Shown: positions 1 to 7,597, counted from the stretch's first letter. The stretch is DNA of 22,383 bases from an uncultured Clostridia bacterium (GCA_937915775.1 CALGGQ010000274.1:1-22383); one strand, 5' to 3'. Made by a program: numbers and translations. Notes: generated by a model from the sequence alone, not told the origin.

Positions 1-222
1 CATTGACGGCATACCCATACCGCTCGCCATAACGGAAACCTTTACGCCCTTATAATATCCGGTGTAACCGTTTACGCCTCTTACGGAGTTTACAAGAACG
101 GGATTTTCAAGAAAATTTTCCGCGATGAACTTTGCCCTGAGCGGGTCGCCGGGCATCAGTACGGTCTTGCCGAAACCTATCGGGTCAAGCACATTTATAT
201 GAGGAGTTTTTGCATATTCCAT
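1..222 (-). CDS. deoD: Purine-nucleoside phosphorylase, N-terminal part (runs off window)
   Basis: The first 74 codons of a gene on the minus strand; the rest lies outside the window. The translation contains the hallmarks of the trimeric/hexameric DeoD nucleoside phosphorylases: the phosphate-binding segment MPGDPLRAKFIAENFL near residues 22-37 and the G-Y-T-G-Y-Y-K-G segment followed by SGMGMPS near the window edge. The family splits purine (deoxy)nucleosides with phosphate into base and (deoxy)ribose-1-phosphate in the cytoplasm. The ATG (222-220) abuts the deoC stop codon (225-223), so the two are probably translationally coupled and form a nucleoside-salvage operon: DeoD releases deoxyribose-1-phosphate and DeoC cleaves deoxyribose-5-phosphate after mutase action. 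No phosphopentomutase is visible here. Confidence 0.9.
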   Translation of the reverse strand, partial: MEYAKTPHINVLDPIGFGKTVLMPGDPLRAKFIAENFLENPVLVNSVRGVNGYTGYYKGVKVSVMASGMGMPSM

Positions 223-888
223 TTAATTTCCCTCTTTTTCGAGTTCTTTCGCAATTTTTACTATTCTGCTCGTTCCGAGACGGCTCGCGCCGAGTGAAAT
301 GAATTTTTCCGCGTCTTCAAGTGATGAAATTCCGCCTGCCGCCTTGATTTTGATATTCGGTTTTATATGCTGCGCGAAAAGCGCTATGTCTTCAAATGTT
401 GCGCCGCCCTTTGAAAAGCCGGTGGAAGTTTTTATATAGTCGGCGTTTGAGGCGGAAACGATTTCGCACATCTTTATTTTCTCCTCATCCGTCAGCAGAC
501 AGGTTTCAATAATCACCTTTAACAGCCGTCCGTCACAGGCAGCCTTGATGCGGTTAATCTCATCGAGCAGAGCGTCATACTTCTTATCCTTCAGCCAGCC
601 GATGTTGATAACCATATCGACCTCGTCCGCGCCGTTTTTCACCGCGTCCGCAGCTTCAAAGCACTTCGTTTCCGTCGTGGAATAGCCGTTCGGGAAGCCG
701 ATAACGGTGCAGATTTTCACGCCGCCCGCCGCATATTCCGCGGCTTGTTTGACATAAGAAGCCGGAATGCAGACCGAGGCACAGTGATACTTGATGCCGT
801 CATCCACTATCTGACGGATGTCATCCCATGTGGCGCCCTGCGCCAGCAGCGTATGGTCAACCATGCTTAAAATTCTTTCAACGTCCAA
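223..888 (-). CDS. deoC: Deoxyribose-phosphate aldolase
   Basis: Class I aldolase that splits 2-deoxyribose-5-phosphate into acetaldehyde and glyceraldehyde-3-phosphate. The Schiff-base lysine sits in YIKTSTGF and the proton-relay lysine in KIKAAGGI, both intact; KVIIETCLL and the N-terminal DHTLL are also family-typical. Length of 221 residues is normal. The frame is open up to an ATG at 912, but that ATG has no ribosome binding site. A TTG at 888-886 has AAAGGAGTG about 7 bases upstream (903-895), so I place the start there; the protein then begins close to the MVDHTLL segment, as in family members. It lies 29 bases after the HPr-kinase-like gene and directly abuts deoD, indicating one minus-strand operon. 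The function is nearly certain; only the start is debatable. Confidence 0.93.
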   Translation of the reverse strand: MDVERILSMVDHTLLAQGATWDDIRQIVDDGIKYHCASVCIPASYVKQAAEYAAGGVKICTVIGFPNGYSTTETKCFEAADAVKNGADEVDMVINIGWLKDKKYDALLDEINRIKAACDGRLLKVIIETCLLTDEEKIKMCEIVSASNADYIKTSTGFSKGGATFEDIALFAQHIKPNIKIKAAGGISSLEDAEKFISLGASRLGTSRIVKIAKELEKEGN

Positions 889-917
889 CTTAATCACTCC
901 TTTGTGAATCATTGCGT

Positions 918-1649
918 TTATTCAGCCGCCGGACGTGCCGGATAGGCTTCGCCCGACAGCGCTTCATACGAGGTTTTGACCGCTTCCTCGCTCATATCGC
1001 ATTCGAGCAGATAGAGCGGTACGGTGCGGTACAGCTTGTCCAGCAAATCAATGGTGGCGATAACCGCCTCCGCCTCCTCGGGCAGATACACCTGGTGCAT
1101 CAGCTCCGTCAGAATTTCGCCGGACGCTACCCTGCGGATACGGTTTTCTTTGCCGCGGTGAATCAGGCAGATGGCGTCAATCGGCGTGCTACCGTGATTC
1201 TGGTAATGCTCCTTGCCGGCATAGGGCGTGGCATAGGCAACGGGCTTTCCGTTTTCGATATGCAGAATCGGCTTGTCGCCGTTAACGATTTCCACCCCGT
1301 CAAGATACTGCTGCCACAGGCGGATATGCGTGGTTTTGCCTGTGCCGCTCGGCGCGGTAAACAGGTATCCCTTTCCCTGATGCGTAATCACAGCACCGTG
1401 AAAAATCATGCGCTGATAAAGCGGCAGTTTTTTCGCAATCTCACGGTAGACGCAGATGCACTCCGCATAGCCACGGGCAGGATTGAATTCGGACACCTCA
1501 ATTTCCCTGTCGATATTCTCCTCGCTGACCGTAACGGAAAAATCCGGCGCAGCGTCCGTTAAATAGTCGCGGCAAAGCTGTGCAGTATACGGGTAATGGC
1601 AATTCGCTTCAATATTCAGTTTTGCAAAGGAAACCCGAAAAGTATACAT
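918..1649 (-). CDS. HPr-kinase-like P-loop protein
   Basis: A 243-residue protein with a Walker A motif APSGTGKTTH (residues 99-108), preceded by the IFHGAVI segment (82-88) and followed by VNGDKPIL (122-129), whose Asp is a plausible Walker-B/catalytic residue. This arrangement is seen in stand-alone HprK-related proteins of Firmicutes, which keep the kinase fold but lack the N-terminal domain of true HPr kinase/phosphorylase. Such proteins often sit beside small peptide genes or PqqD-like proteins; the substrate here is unknown. It is read first of three intact genes (this, deoC, deoD), with a broken 41-codon ORF just upstream. The start is ATG with AGGATAAGG upstream. Carbon-catabolite HPr phosphorylation is possible but unlikely given the missing N-terminal domain. 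Confidence 0.7.
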   Translation of the reverse strand: MYTFRVSFAKLNIEANCHYPYTAQLCRDYLTDAAPDFSVTVSEENIDREIEVSEFNPARGYAECICVYREIAKKLPLYQRMIFHGAVITHQGKGYLFTAPSGTGKTTHIRLWQQYLDGVEIVNGDKPILHIENGKPVAYATPYAGKEHYQNHGSTPIDAICLIHRGKENRIRRVASGEILTELMHQVYLPEEAEAVIATIDLLDKLYRTVPLYLLECDMSEEAVKTSYEALSGEAYPARPAAE

Positions 1650-1667
1650 AACCTTATCCTGTAGCGC

Positions 1668-1792
1668 TTACAGCTTTTTATCTTTTTTCAAATTATCATA
1701 GTGCTGCTGCATATCATATATCGCGCGCACCGGCTCGTTATTCGCCTCTTGCGCAGGTTTTCAAATTCATACAAATACTTTAAATCTCTCAT
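1668..1792 (-). pseudogene. Small ORF (41 codons) broken by a one-base frameshift
   Basis: The ATG at 1792-1790 has GGAG seven bases upstream and reads MRDLKYLYEFENL. If one base is restored after the Leu codon, near 1752, reading continues QEANNEPVRAIYDM, QQHYDN, LKKDKKL and a TAA at 1670-1668. Without the correction the frame leaves the conserved-looking, charged sequence. The repaired length is exactly 42 codons and ends 18 bases before the HPr-kinase-like start, so it looks like the former first gene of that operon. The N-terminal MxDLKYLYEFENLL...ANNE pattern resembles the start of 2-hydroxyacyl-CoA-dehydratase-type proteins, but the remainder does not. It could be a remnant of such a gene, a small independent protein, or a sequencing error. 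Confidence 0.5.
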
Positions 1793-1944
1793 TTTGTTCT
1801 CCGTTCAGTAAACAGTTATAAAATGATTATAATTAACCATATTTATTATATCAAAAAGAAACGGTGGTGACAAGCACCAATCCGGTTACAATATCATGTC
1901 ATAAATATAACTGCTCAGGCAATACTAAAGACGAGGTGTATACA

Positions 1945-2598
1945 ATGATTATTAACGGAAAAACAATCTTTTTTGATGTGCCGCCTGTGATTACCGGCAG
2001 CGCAGGCGTCGTCGGCAAAAAGGAGGGCGAAGGACCGCTTCGCAGTGATTTTGACGCCATTTTTGACGACACAACGATGGGGCAGGATTCCTTTGAACTG
2101 GCGGAATCCGCAATGCTGCACGCCGCCATCGTTCGCGCGCTCAGCAATGCGGGCAAAAGTCCGAGCGACGTTGATTTTGCCATGACGGGCGACCTGCTGG
2201 ATCAATGCGTCGGCTCGTGCTTTGCGCTCAAGGATTTACAGATGCCGTTCATCGGTATGTACGGCGCTTGCTCCACGATGGCGCTGACGCTCGCCACCTC
2301 CGCTATGCTGGTGGACGGCGGCGCCAACTGCTGCGTGGCAGGCGCATCCAGCCACTTTTGCTCGAGTGAAAGGCAGTTCCGCTTTCCGCTGGAATACGGC
2401 GGTCAGCGCCCTCCGACTGCACAGTGGACCGTCACCGGCGCCGGCAGCACCGTCGTAGAACACCAATCTGCCGGCAATGCAGCAGACGGCATCCATGTCA
2501 CCGCCATCCACATCGGCACCATCACCGACCTCGGTATCAAGGATGCCAACAACATGGGCGCCGCCATGGCACCTGCGTATGTTAGTATGGACTCATAA
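1945..2598 (+). CDS. spoVAD: SpoVAD, C-terminally truncated by foreign sequence
   Basis: SpoVAD is a thiolase-fold protein of the SpoVA channel that binds dipicolinic acid and helps load it into the forespore. Residues 1-211 match the family well: the ITGSAGVVGKKEGEGPL start region, TGDLLDQ, MYGACSTM around Cys109, SSHFCSSERQFRFPLEYGGQ, TVTGAGS and NNMGAAMAPA. Family members have about 338-345 residues and continue after MAPA; here the frame reads YVSMDS and stops at residue 217. The C-terminal third is absent from the whole window. The ATG at 1945 follows GAGGTG; an upstream GTG at 1864 is not supported. It is probably inactive unless the inserted DNA is excised during sporulation. spoVAC and spoVAE, its usual neighbours, are not adjacent upstream. 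Confidence 0.88.
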   Translation: MIINGKTIFFDVPPVITGSAGVVGKKEGEGPLRSDFDAIFDDTTMGQDSFELAESAMLHAAIVRALSNAGKSPSDVDFAMTGDLLDQCVGSCFALKDLQMPFIGMYGACSTMALTLATSAMLVDGGANCCVAGASSHFCSSERQFRFPLEYGGQRPPTAQWTVTGAGSTVVEHQSAGNAADGIHVTAIHIGTITDLGIKDANNMGAAMAPAYVSMDS

Positions 2599-2690
2599 GG
2601 CAATACGACAAAAAACCGCACCAACACTAAAGAAAGGAGGATTTTCGCCTTATAAGAAACCATTAAAACTAACCCAGTCAGGAGGTCAAA

Positions 2691-3182
2691 ATGATTATAC
2701 ATAACAATGTGAATTTTAGGGCTATCGACCTTGATAATCCCGAGGAGGAATTAGAACAGCCGAAAATCGGTATGTGGGGGAGGAGACATTCCTATTACCT
2801 GTATGTGAACGAGCCGGAGGTCTATGAGGATATGATGTGCGACCGTACAATGTATCCTTACCTTGAAATGATTGAGGCAAAGGCGGAGCTGCGTTACCAA
2901 GAGCTGTTCAAAGAGAATAAGAAACGCCTGAAGGTAACGCCAAGGCTGAAAACCAAGGACATCAAAAAATGGAGAACGCTTTGCAATCAGGCGGATGACG
3001 AAGCCGTTGCAACGATAACAAAGGAGTTGTTAAACACAAGAAATTCATTATTATTGGAGGACAAAAAATATGCACCAAAACGCTGGCTTGAGGAATACGA
3101 GGAAAGACAAGAGCTCATTCGATTATACAGAAGTAAACGGAATTCTAATTCCAAATCTGGTGTCAACCGAAACGCAGTATGA
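2691..3182 (+). CDS. TnpV-like mobile-element protein (diverged, longer)
   Basis: A 163-residue acidic/basic helical protein whose N-terminus (VNFRAIDLDNPEEELEQPKI) and the following GMWGRRHSYYLYVNEPEVY match the pattern of TnpV-family proteins (I-G-x-W/Y-G-x-x-H-x-x-Y-L), while the rest is longer and diverged. TnpV proteins accompany clostridial mobile elements; their role is unknown. AGGAGGTCAAA precedes the ATG, so translation is well supported. Its last 113 bases overlap the next gene in another frame, and the next gene has its own strong ribosome binding site inside this one. A relation to TnpV is an inference from the short motif; it might be a separate accessory family. Confidence 0.5.
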   Translation: MIIHNNVNFRAIDLDNPEEELEQPKIGMWGRRHSYYLYVNEPEVYEDMMCDRTMYPYLEMIEAKAELRYQELFKENKKRLKVTPRLKTKDIKKWRTLCNQADDEAVATITKELLNTRNSLLLEDKKYAPKRWLEEYEERQELIRLYRSKRNSNSKSGVNRNAV

Positions 3183-3462
3183 AATCGGCACATATGGATT
3201 ACGACATTTGGATTATCTAAAGAAGCACCGCAAGGTGTTATACCACTCGCTGCTAACGAACTGCAAACTCAATACTCATCTGCACGAGGTGGACATCAGA
3301 GCAACAGAAATGTATGACCGCATTGTGAAGCAACTAAAAGAGCAGCAGGGCGTAACGGAACAACTCAAAGCAAACGATATGCTCGCTTGGACGCAGGCGA
3401 TGAATAACATCGCCAACCAAGCACGAGAAATCGTCAACGATGAAGTGATTTATACGATTTAA
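3070..3462 (+). CDS. tnpV: Transposon-encoded protein TnpV
   Basis: A 130-residue protein matching TnpV: NGILIPNL near residue 24, then IGTYGLRHLDYLKKHRKVLY, HSLLTNCKLNTHL, and the C-terminal KQLKEQQGVTEQLKANDML with W-x-x-x-MNNI and EIVNDEVIY. This family is found in Tn4451-like and related clostridial elements without a demonstrated biochemical role. GGAGGACAAAAAAT directly before the ATG supports the start, which lies inside the preceding gene in a different frame. Ten bases separate its stop from the DUF6809 gene, so the three genes probably form one plus-strand operon near the left edge of the element. Confidence 0.8.
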   Translation: MHQNAGLRNTRKDKSSFDYTEVNGILIPNLVSTETQYEIGTYGLRHLDYLKKHRKVLYHSLLTNCKLNTHLHEVDIRATEMYDRIVKQLKEQQGVTEQLKANDMLAWTQAMNNIANQAREIVNDEVIYTI

Positions 3463-3472
3463 CGGGGGAATA

Positions 3473-3736
3473 ATGGACATTTTTGAAGAAATCTGGCACG
3501 GCAACCTCTCGCCGCATGAGTTCAATCATATAGAGAGCAACCCATACTATAAGGACGCTATCCGATTAGTGAACAGCAACCTTGAGCGGTTAACCAAGGA
3601 CTTCACCCTTGAACAGAAGGACTTATTAGAACGATACACCACTAGCGCAGACGAGCTATCCACCCAAACCGAACTTGACGCCTTTAAATCCGGCTTCAAA
3701 CTCGCCACACAACTCCTCATAGCATCAGTTTCATAA
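3473..3736 (+). CDS. DUF6809 family protein
   Basis: An 87-residue protein starting MDIFEEIWHGNLSPHEF and ending in a DAFKSGFKLATQLLI helix. The pattern (short N-terminal I/L-x-x-x-x-G-N-L/I-S-P-x-E, a central charged helix, and F-x-x-G-F-x-L-A near the C-terminus) fits small DUF6809 proteins that commonly follow TnpV in Firmicutes elements. Function is unknown. The upstream AACGGGGGAATA gives a modest ribosome binding site. It is the last gene before a perfect 12-bp hairpin shared with the convergent defence operon. Confidence 0.65.
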   Translation: MDIFEEIWHGNLSPHEFNHIESNPYYKDAIRLVNSNLERLTKDFTLEQKDLLERYTTSADELSTQTELDAFKSGFKLATQLLIASVS

Positions 3737-3741
3737 AACAA

Positions 3742-3770
3742 GCAACCGATAAGTCAATCTTATCGGTTGC
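3742..3770. terminator. Bidirectional intrinsic terminator between convergent operons
   Basis: A perfect 12-bp stem (GCAACCGATAAG at 3742-3753 with its complement at 3759-3770) and a 5-base loop. It lies six bases after the DUF6809 stop and five bases after the stop of the minus-strand DUF6339-like gene, with T/A-rich flanks on both sides. Confidence 0.8.
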
Positions 3771-3775
3771 TAAAA

Positions 3776-4540
3776 TTATATATTAAGTAATTCTTTTTGT
3801 AATGCAGAAACTACATCCACTAATTCATCATACTCTTCAATACTATCAAGCATAGTGATAGCGGCATACGAGTTAAAATTTTTAGGAATTAATTTTCGAT
3901 ACTTGTCAGATTTGAATCGAGTATCACAATTATTGTTTTTTATGCTATCTACATATGCTTTTATTATTCTAGGGTTGCGAGCGATAGTTCTTTCAAATAC
4001 AGATTTTACAGGGTCAATGAATTCCCACGCAATCATTAATCGTTCCAAATCACCATCTAACGCATAGGCAAAATACCAGAAAAAACGAAAACTTGTTCTG
4101 TCAATTTTTGATATATTTCCATAATTGAAATAATACCGTTTTATTCTGGAGTTATAGTATTTATCTTCATCATCGTCAAAAAGGAGCTTCATTATCATAT
4201 CTCTAAAATAAGCCAGATTAAGATATGTCCAAACTTCTTCTTTAAATGCTATATTGAAGGGGAGCATATATCCGTTAATATCTTTGAATTCTTTAAAAAT
4301 GAGATAGCAAAGTTGAGCCTTTTTCTCATACTGTTGAAGATTAGAATCAACTATTTCTTGATACCGTTCAATATCCAAGTCAACTGTGAGCTGATTGTTG
4401 TTATATGTAATATAATCAGAGATTTCATCCAACTCATCTTTTGTTACTGTAATACTTTGATATTGCTCGTAATCGGATATGCAGCGGTCTAATAACTCGC
4501 CGGTTTTATCACTTTTGATTTCCTTTAACTCAATCAGCAT
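3776..4540 (-). CDS. DUF6339-like protein of the GHKL/methyltransferase island
   Basis: A 254-residue, mostly helical protein. The central part (EEVWTYLNLAYFRDMIMKLLF, then IKRYYFNYGNISKIDRTSFRFFWYFAYALD) and the following ER-x-x-x-RNPRIIKAYVD match my memory of the DUF6339 family, which is uncharacterised. No nuclease motif is visible. It is the last gene of the four-gene minus operon. The frame is open to an ATG at 4579, but the ATG at 4540 has AAAGGAAAACAA upstream and overlaps the preceding stop by 11 bases (ATGCTGATTGA), so I use it; this overlap suggests translational coupling. A role in a defence complex with the GHKL ATPase is inferred from the operon only. Confidence 0.55.
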   Translation of the reverse strand: MLIELKEIKSDKTGELLDRCISDYEQYQSITVTKDELDEISDYITYNNNQLTVDLDIERYQEIVDSNLQQYEKKAQLCYLIFKEFKDINGYMLPFNIAFKEEVWTYLNLAYFRDMIMKLLFDDDEDKYYNSRIKRYYFNYGNISKIDRTSFRFFWYFAYALDGDLERLMIAWEFIDPVKSVFERTIARNPRIIKAYVDSIKNNNCDTRFKSDKYRKLIPKNFNSYAAITMLDSIEEYDELVDVVSALQKELLNI

Positions 4541-5405
4541 TTGTTTTCCTTTCTGCGATATCAATGACAACTTGTTCAATAAGGTTATTCATTATCCTTT
4601 GAGAAACAGCAAATATTTCATCATTGTCAATATCAGTAACGCCACTCCTCATATTCTCAATAAACTCATCAAGAGTTCTCTCATCAAATTCTTCCGATTG
4701 TTCCAGCAACTTGTACCATATATGTCCGCTATACTTTTCAGTTCCTTCTTTTATTAACTGCATAAAAGTGTAGACAATGGCATTACAAACCAAGATGTTA
4801 TTTGTGAGATTTTTAGCGTTTTCATCAGAAATAATCGCTGTGTACGATTTGTTAAAACTTGGACCCGCAAAAATACGAATATAATTATTATCTTCACAGT
4901 TGAATGAGATACCGTTACCGTCAGCGTCATCCTTTGTAAAAATCTTAATAAACTCGGTGTTCTTAAGTGAGTAATTTAGCCGTATTTCATTAGATACCGC
5001 CAATCTAATATTTGGAATAATTTTAAAACTATAATTTTCACCAAAATAATCTTCAAATTCATTGTTCCAACTCATATCAAATGAAGAAATAGAAACAATG
5101 TTTGCCGTAATACGAATTGTATCAATGTTCATTAGTTTTTGTGTTGAACACTTTATTGAATAGGTATTCTGAATACTATTGAAACTGACCGTTTCGGAAT
5201 ACGAATCAGAAGCGATTTTGAATATTAGATTGGCTTTATTCTGAACAACTATATCAGTAAGATAATCACTATTAAGTTTTAATTCTATCGACAGTATTAA
5301 TTGTCCATGGTCGAAACGATGCTCTTTTTCATCTATTGAAAAAGAATACCGTTTTTTATATCCTGATTCCATAGCATCAAGAACGGGATATGGGTAATTG
5401 GGCAT
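4530..5405 (-). CDS. Unrecognised beta-rich protein of the GHKL operon
   Basis: A 291-residue protein that I do not recognise. The first 160 residues look beta-rich with repeated alternating hydrophobic stretches (SYSETVSFNSIQNTYSIK, LMNIDTIRITANIVSI); the last 110 are helical and acidic (ERTLDEFIENM, DEIFAVSQRIMNNLIEQVVIDIAE). No transmembrane segment, P-loop or classical PD-(D/E)XK, HNH or HKD nuclease motif is apparent. Its ATG overlaps the GHKL stop in a TAATG, with AAGGAG upstream, so expression is tightly coupled to the ATPase. The beta-rich part could be a DNA- or protein-binding platform or a divergent effector; the sequence alone does not decide. Confidence 0.75.
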   Translation of the reverse strand: MPNYPYPVLDAMESGYKKRYSFSIDEKEHRFDHGQLILSIELKLNSDYLTDIVVQNKANLIFKIASDSYSETVSFNSIQNTYSIKCSTQKLMNIDTIRITANIVSISSFDMSWNNEFEDYFGENYSFKIIPNIRLAVSNEIRLNYSLKNTEFIKIFTKDDADGNGISFNCEDNNYIRIFAGPSFNKSYTAIISDENAKNLTNNILVCNAIVYTFMQLIKEGTEKYSGHIWYKLLEQSEEFDERTLDEFIENMRSGVTDIDNDEIFAVSQRIMNNLIEQVVIDIAERKTNAD

Positions 5406-7285
5406 TATTGTAACTCCTTAATGGTTTCAAAAACATTAATATCTAATTTATATAGCGCTGTTGTCTTTAGTGAAATTTCGATATCAACTATGCTGTCTTT
5501 GTTAAACACTAAATTACTAACGCCAGAATTTGTATAGTGTTTAAGATTGCCATCGACTTTAACAGTTTTTATTAATTCGGTTATGCTTTCATCTTGCTTA
5601 TTTTCATAGTCAATCGCACTAATTTGAAAACCACCGTTTAGGATATCTCTATTAGTAGCAAATCTTATATGGTAGCTGTCATTGCTAATAATTGATTTGG
5701 GAGATATGCTAAAAGACTCTACTACTTTTTTTCTAGTTCTTATTTTAGGTGGCTTTGGCTTAGGCAGTTCCGGAGGTACTGGTCCTGGTGGAACAGGCGG
5801 AGGAGGAACTGGCGGTTTTGGTGGCTTTGGCGGCTTCGGTTTTACAATTTTTTTCTTTTTTATTTTCTGTTTGGCTTCTTTTTTAGTTATGTTTTCTGTC
5901 ATTCCTGGCATAGCGAGCATATTGTCAAGACCTTCAATCTTTTGTTCATTTCCAACTATAATCTTGCTTAATTCTTTTATTCTGTTTTCAACAGCCTTTC
6001 GTAACCGTTTAAAAATATCAATATTTTCTGGACTGCAGTATACATCTATTGTGCAAAAATTATCGTGCGCCGCATTTTCTAATTCGCTAAGTTTATCGTT
6101 CAAATCTTTTCCGTCAATGCAAACTACTGCCGAAAATGGAAGTTCGGTAGAAATGTGATAATCACAAATTTTCATTCCATGGCTTCTAACCATTGAGTAA
6201 TATTTTTTGTTTTTATCATTTTCTAGGATAAAATAGAGCTTAGCTTTTCCGATTTCATTACCACTGTTGTCTTTAACATTTATGATTTCAGGTTCGCTAT
6301 TGAGTGAAGAGATGTAATTTAACAGATTTCCAACGATTAAAGTATCCGTTTCTCTATGTACGCTTTTGTTTCCGTCATAATACTGTCCGAGTATATCATC
6401 GAAATTGTCTTGCTTAATTAATATATTGCTTCTATTTGTAAATCCTTTTATTTCAACCATCAACTTATTTTGTTTAATAGCGATAAAGAAATTCTCTAAT
6501 ACTGCCTTAATGATGGTTTCGACAACACTTTCCTCGTTATTGTAAATATCAACACCTATAATAATAACATCGGTACCAAGAGAATCAGTTCTTTTAAAGA
6601 AATTATGAATTTTGTTATCGGTTTCTCCATTTATGGGGCTTACCTTATTCCTCGCATCAACAGTGCTATTCTCTACTCCGTACCAACCAATATGAGAACG
6701 TCTAACATCATCTTCATCAAAAAAATCGACAAGGATACTTTTCCCTTCTACTAATGAATCTGACGAATTCCTTGTGGCGTAAAAAACAGTGTTTATTGAA
6801 CTGATGATGAATGGTACTTTTTTGCCAACACCATAACTTCCAGCGGAGCCGGGTCTAGGCTTACAAGATTTTCCGGTATCATATACCAAAGCTCCCCAGG
6901 CTTCATCCCTTCCACTTTTTACTCCAATTGTGTTACTGTCAGAAATCTTTAAACAGTAAATATGTTTTTTATTTAATAAGTCAACACCCGCCTCATATGC
7001 TTTTATTGTTTGCTGATTGGTAATGTTATTTATACATAACTTCATTATTTCCGCAATGCGTGATGCTCCCGGAATATCGCCAATAGTTAAGTTTTTATTT
7101 AACTCAAATGTTACTTTAACAGGAATATCGTCGCCTAAATGATCGTCTTTTGCATCGAGAGAGTTTTGTATTATTTCGCGAGCAAAAGAGGTCCATTTAT
7201 CGATACCGAATTTTGAATCGACAAATTCGTCAATGAGCTGGTCGTTGACGTTGTGGTTTTCGCTAAAATACCAATTATAATTCAT
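5405..7285 (-). CDS. GHKL ATPase (MutL/MORC-like) with proline-rich linker
   Basis: A 626-residue protein with the three nucleotide-binding motifs of the GHKL (gyrase, Hsp90, histidine kinase, MutL) fold: REIIQNSLDA (36-45, catalytic Glu37 and Mg-binding Asn41), KISDSNTIG (113-121, Bergerat motif II with Asp116) and the lid GSAGSYGVGK (146-155). Residues 230-290 are consistent with the adjoining S5-like transducer domain. A lysine-rich stretch (467-482) leads into a proline-rich linker (481-513) and a C-terminal beta-rich domain (about 525-626). Iyer, Abhiman and Aravind (2008) described MutL-like GHKL ATPases linked to restriction-modification genes and to the origin of MORC. The divergent methyltransferase operon supports such a role: ATP-dependent sensing or clamping of unmodified DNA. 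Start: ATG after AAAGGAAAGCATT. Confidence 0.82.
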   Translation of the reverse strand: MNYNWYFSENHNVNDQLIDEFVDSKFGIDKWTSFAREIIQNSLDAKDDHLGDDIPVKVTFELNKNLTIGDIPGASRIAEIMKLCINNITNQQTIKAYEAGVDLLNKKHIYCLKISDSNTIGVKSGRDEAWGALVYDTGKSCKPRPGSAGSYGVGKKVPFIISSINTVFYATRNSSDSLVEGKSILVDFFDEDDVRRSHIGWYGVENSTVDARNKVSPINGETDNKIHNFFKRTDSLGTDVIIIGVDIYNNEESVVETIIKAVLENFFIAIKQNKLMVEIKGFTNRSNILIKQDNFDDILGQYYDGNKSVHRETDTLIVGNLLNYISSLNSEPEIINVKDNSGNEIGKAKLYFILENDKNKKYYSMVRSHGMKICDYHISTELPFSAVVCIDGKDLNDKLSELENAAHDNFCTIDVYCSPENIDIFKRLRKAVENRIKELSKIIVGNEQKIEGLDNMLAMPGMTENITKKEAKQKIKKKKIVKPKPPKPPKPPVPPPPVPPGPVPPELPKPKPPKIRTRKKVVESFSISPKSIISNDSYHIRFATNRDILNGGFQISAIDYENKQDESITELIKTVKVDGNLKHYTNSGVSNLVFNKDSIVDIEISLKTTALYKLDINVFETIKELQ

Positions 7286-7296
7286 AATGCTTTCCT

Positions 7297-7518
7297 TTAT
7301 AATTTGAATTTTTTGGATTTTTCAGTTCCGTTGTAATTTTTCTCTAAGTCTGAAACAGCGGCCTTTAAAGTCTTTATAATCTTGTCCAAGTCGTCTTTAT
7401 TAAAGTCATAGTTGCTGGAGTTAGATAGGTTGCCAAGCAGCTCAATGCCTTTTAGAACGCTATTAACTCTGTTTTCAGCCAATCTTACAAATTTTTCTCT
7501 TTTAGTTTCATCGCTCAT
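7297..7518 (-). CDS. Small helical protein, first gene of the GHKL operon
   Basis: A 73-residue protein, MSDETKREKFVRLAENRVNS at the start, predicted as two charged helices and a basic tail (KSKKFKL). Very similar small proteins with K-x-x-F-x-R-L-A-E-x-R-V-x-x-x-L-K-x-I-x-x-L-x-x-L occur as orphan genes on plasmids and phages of Firmicutes, but I know no function. GGAGCGATAATT precedes the ATG, and 11 bases separate it from the GHKL gene. Being promoter-proximal, it may be a regulator or accessory subunit of the ATPase. It lacks a helix-turn-helix motif that I can recognise. Confidence 0.75.
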   Translation of the reverse strand: MSDETKREKFVRLAENRVNSVLKGIELLGNLSNSSNYDFNKDDLDKIIKTLKAAVSDLEKNYNGTEKSKKFKL

Positions 7519-7557
7519 AATTATCGCTCCTTTGCCTTTTTTGTTTGGTACAGTCGA

Positions 7558-7587
7558 ATTATATCACAAATATATTGTGAATGTCAA
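7558..7587 (-). promoter_or_regulatory. Near-consensus promoter of the GHKL operon with dyad in spacer
   Basis: Reading on the minus strand, TTGACA (7587-7582) and TATAAT (7563-7558) are separated by 18 bases. The spacer is almost filled by a perfect inverted repeat TCACAA-N5-TTGTGA (7564-7580). A repressor bound there would block RNA polymerase, so the restriction-side operon is likely held under tight control. Confidence 0.75.
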
Positions 7588-7597
7588 GTATATTCTG

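Noticed and set aside
912..1562. Long open frame opposite the HPr-kinase-like gene
   Set aside because: Entirely antisense to a gene with a clear P-loop; arginine-rich, no ribosome binding site; a shadow of GC-rich coding DNA.
5682..6158. Glycine-rich frame on the plus strand
   Set aside because: It is the complement of the proline-rich linker of the GHKL ATPase; no start signal.
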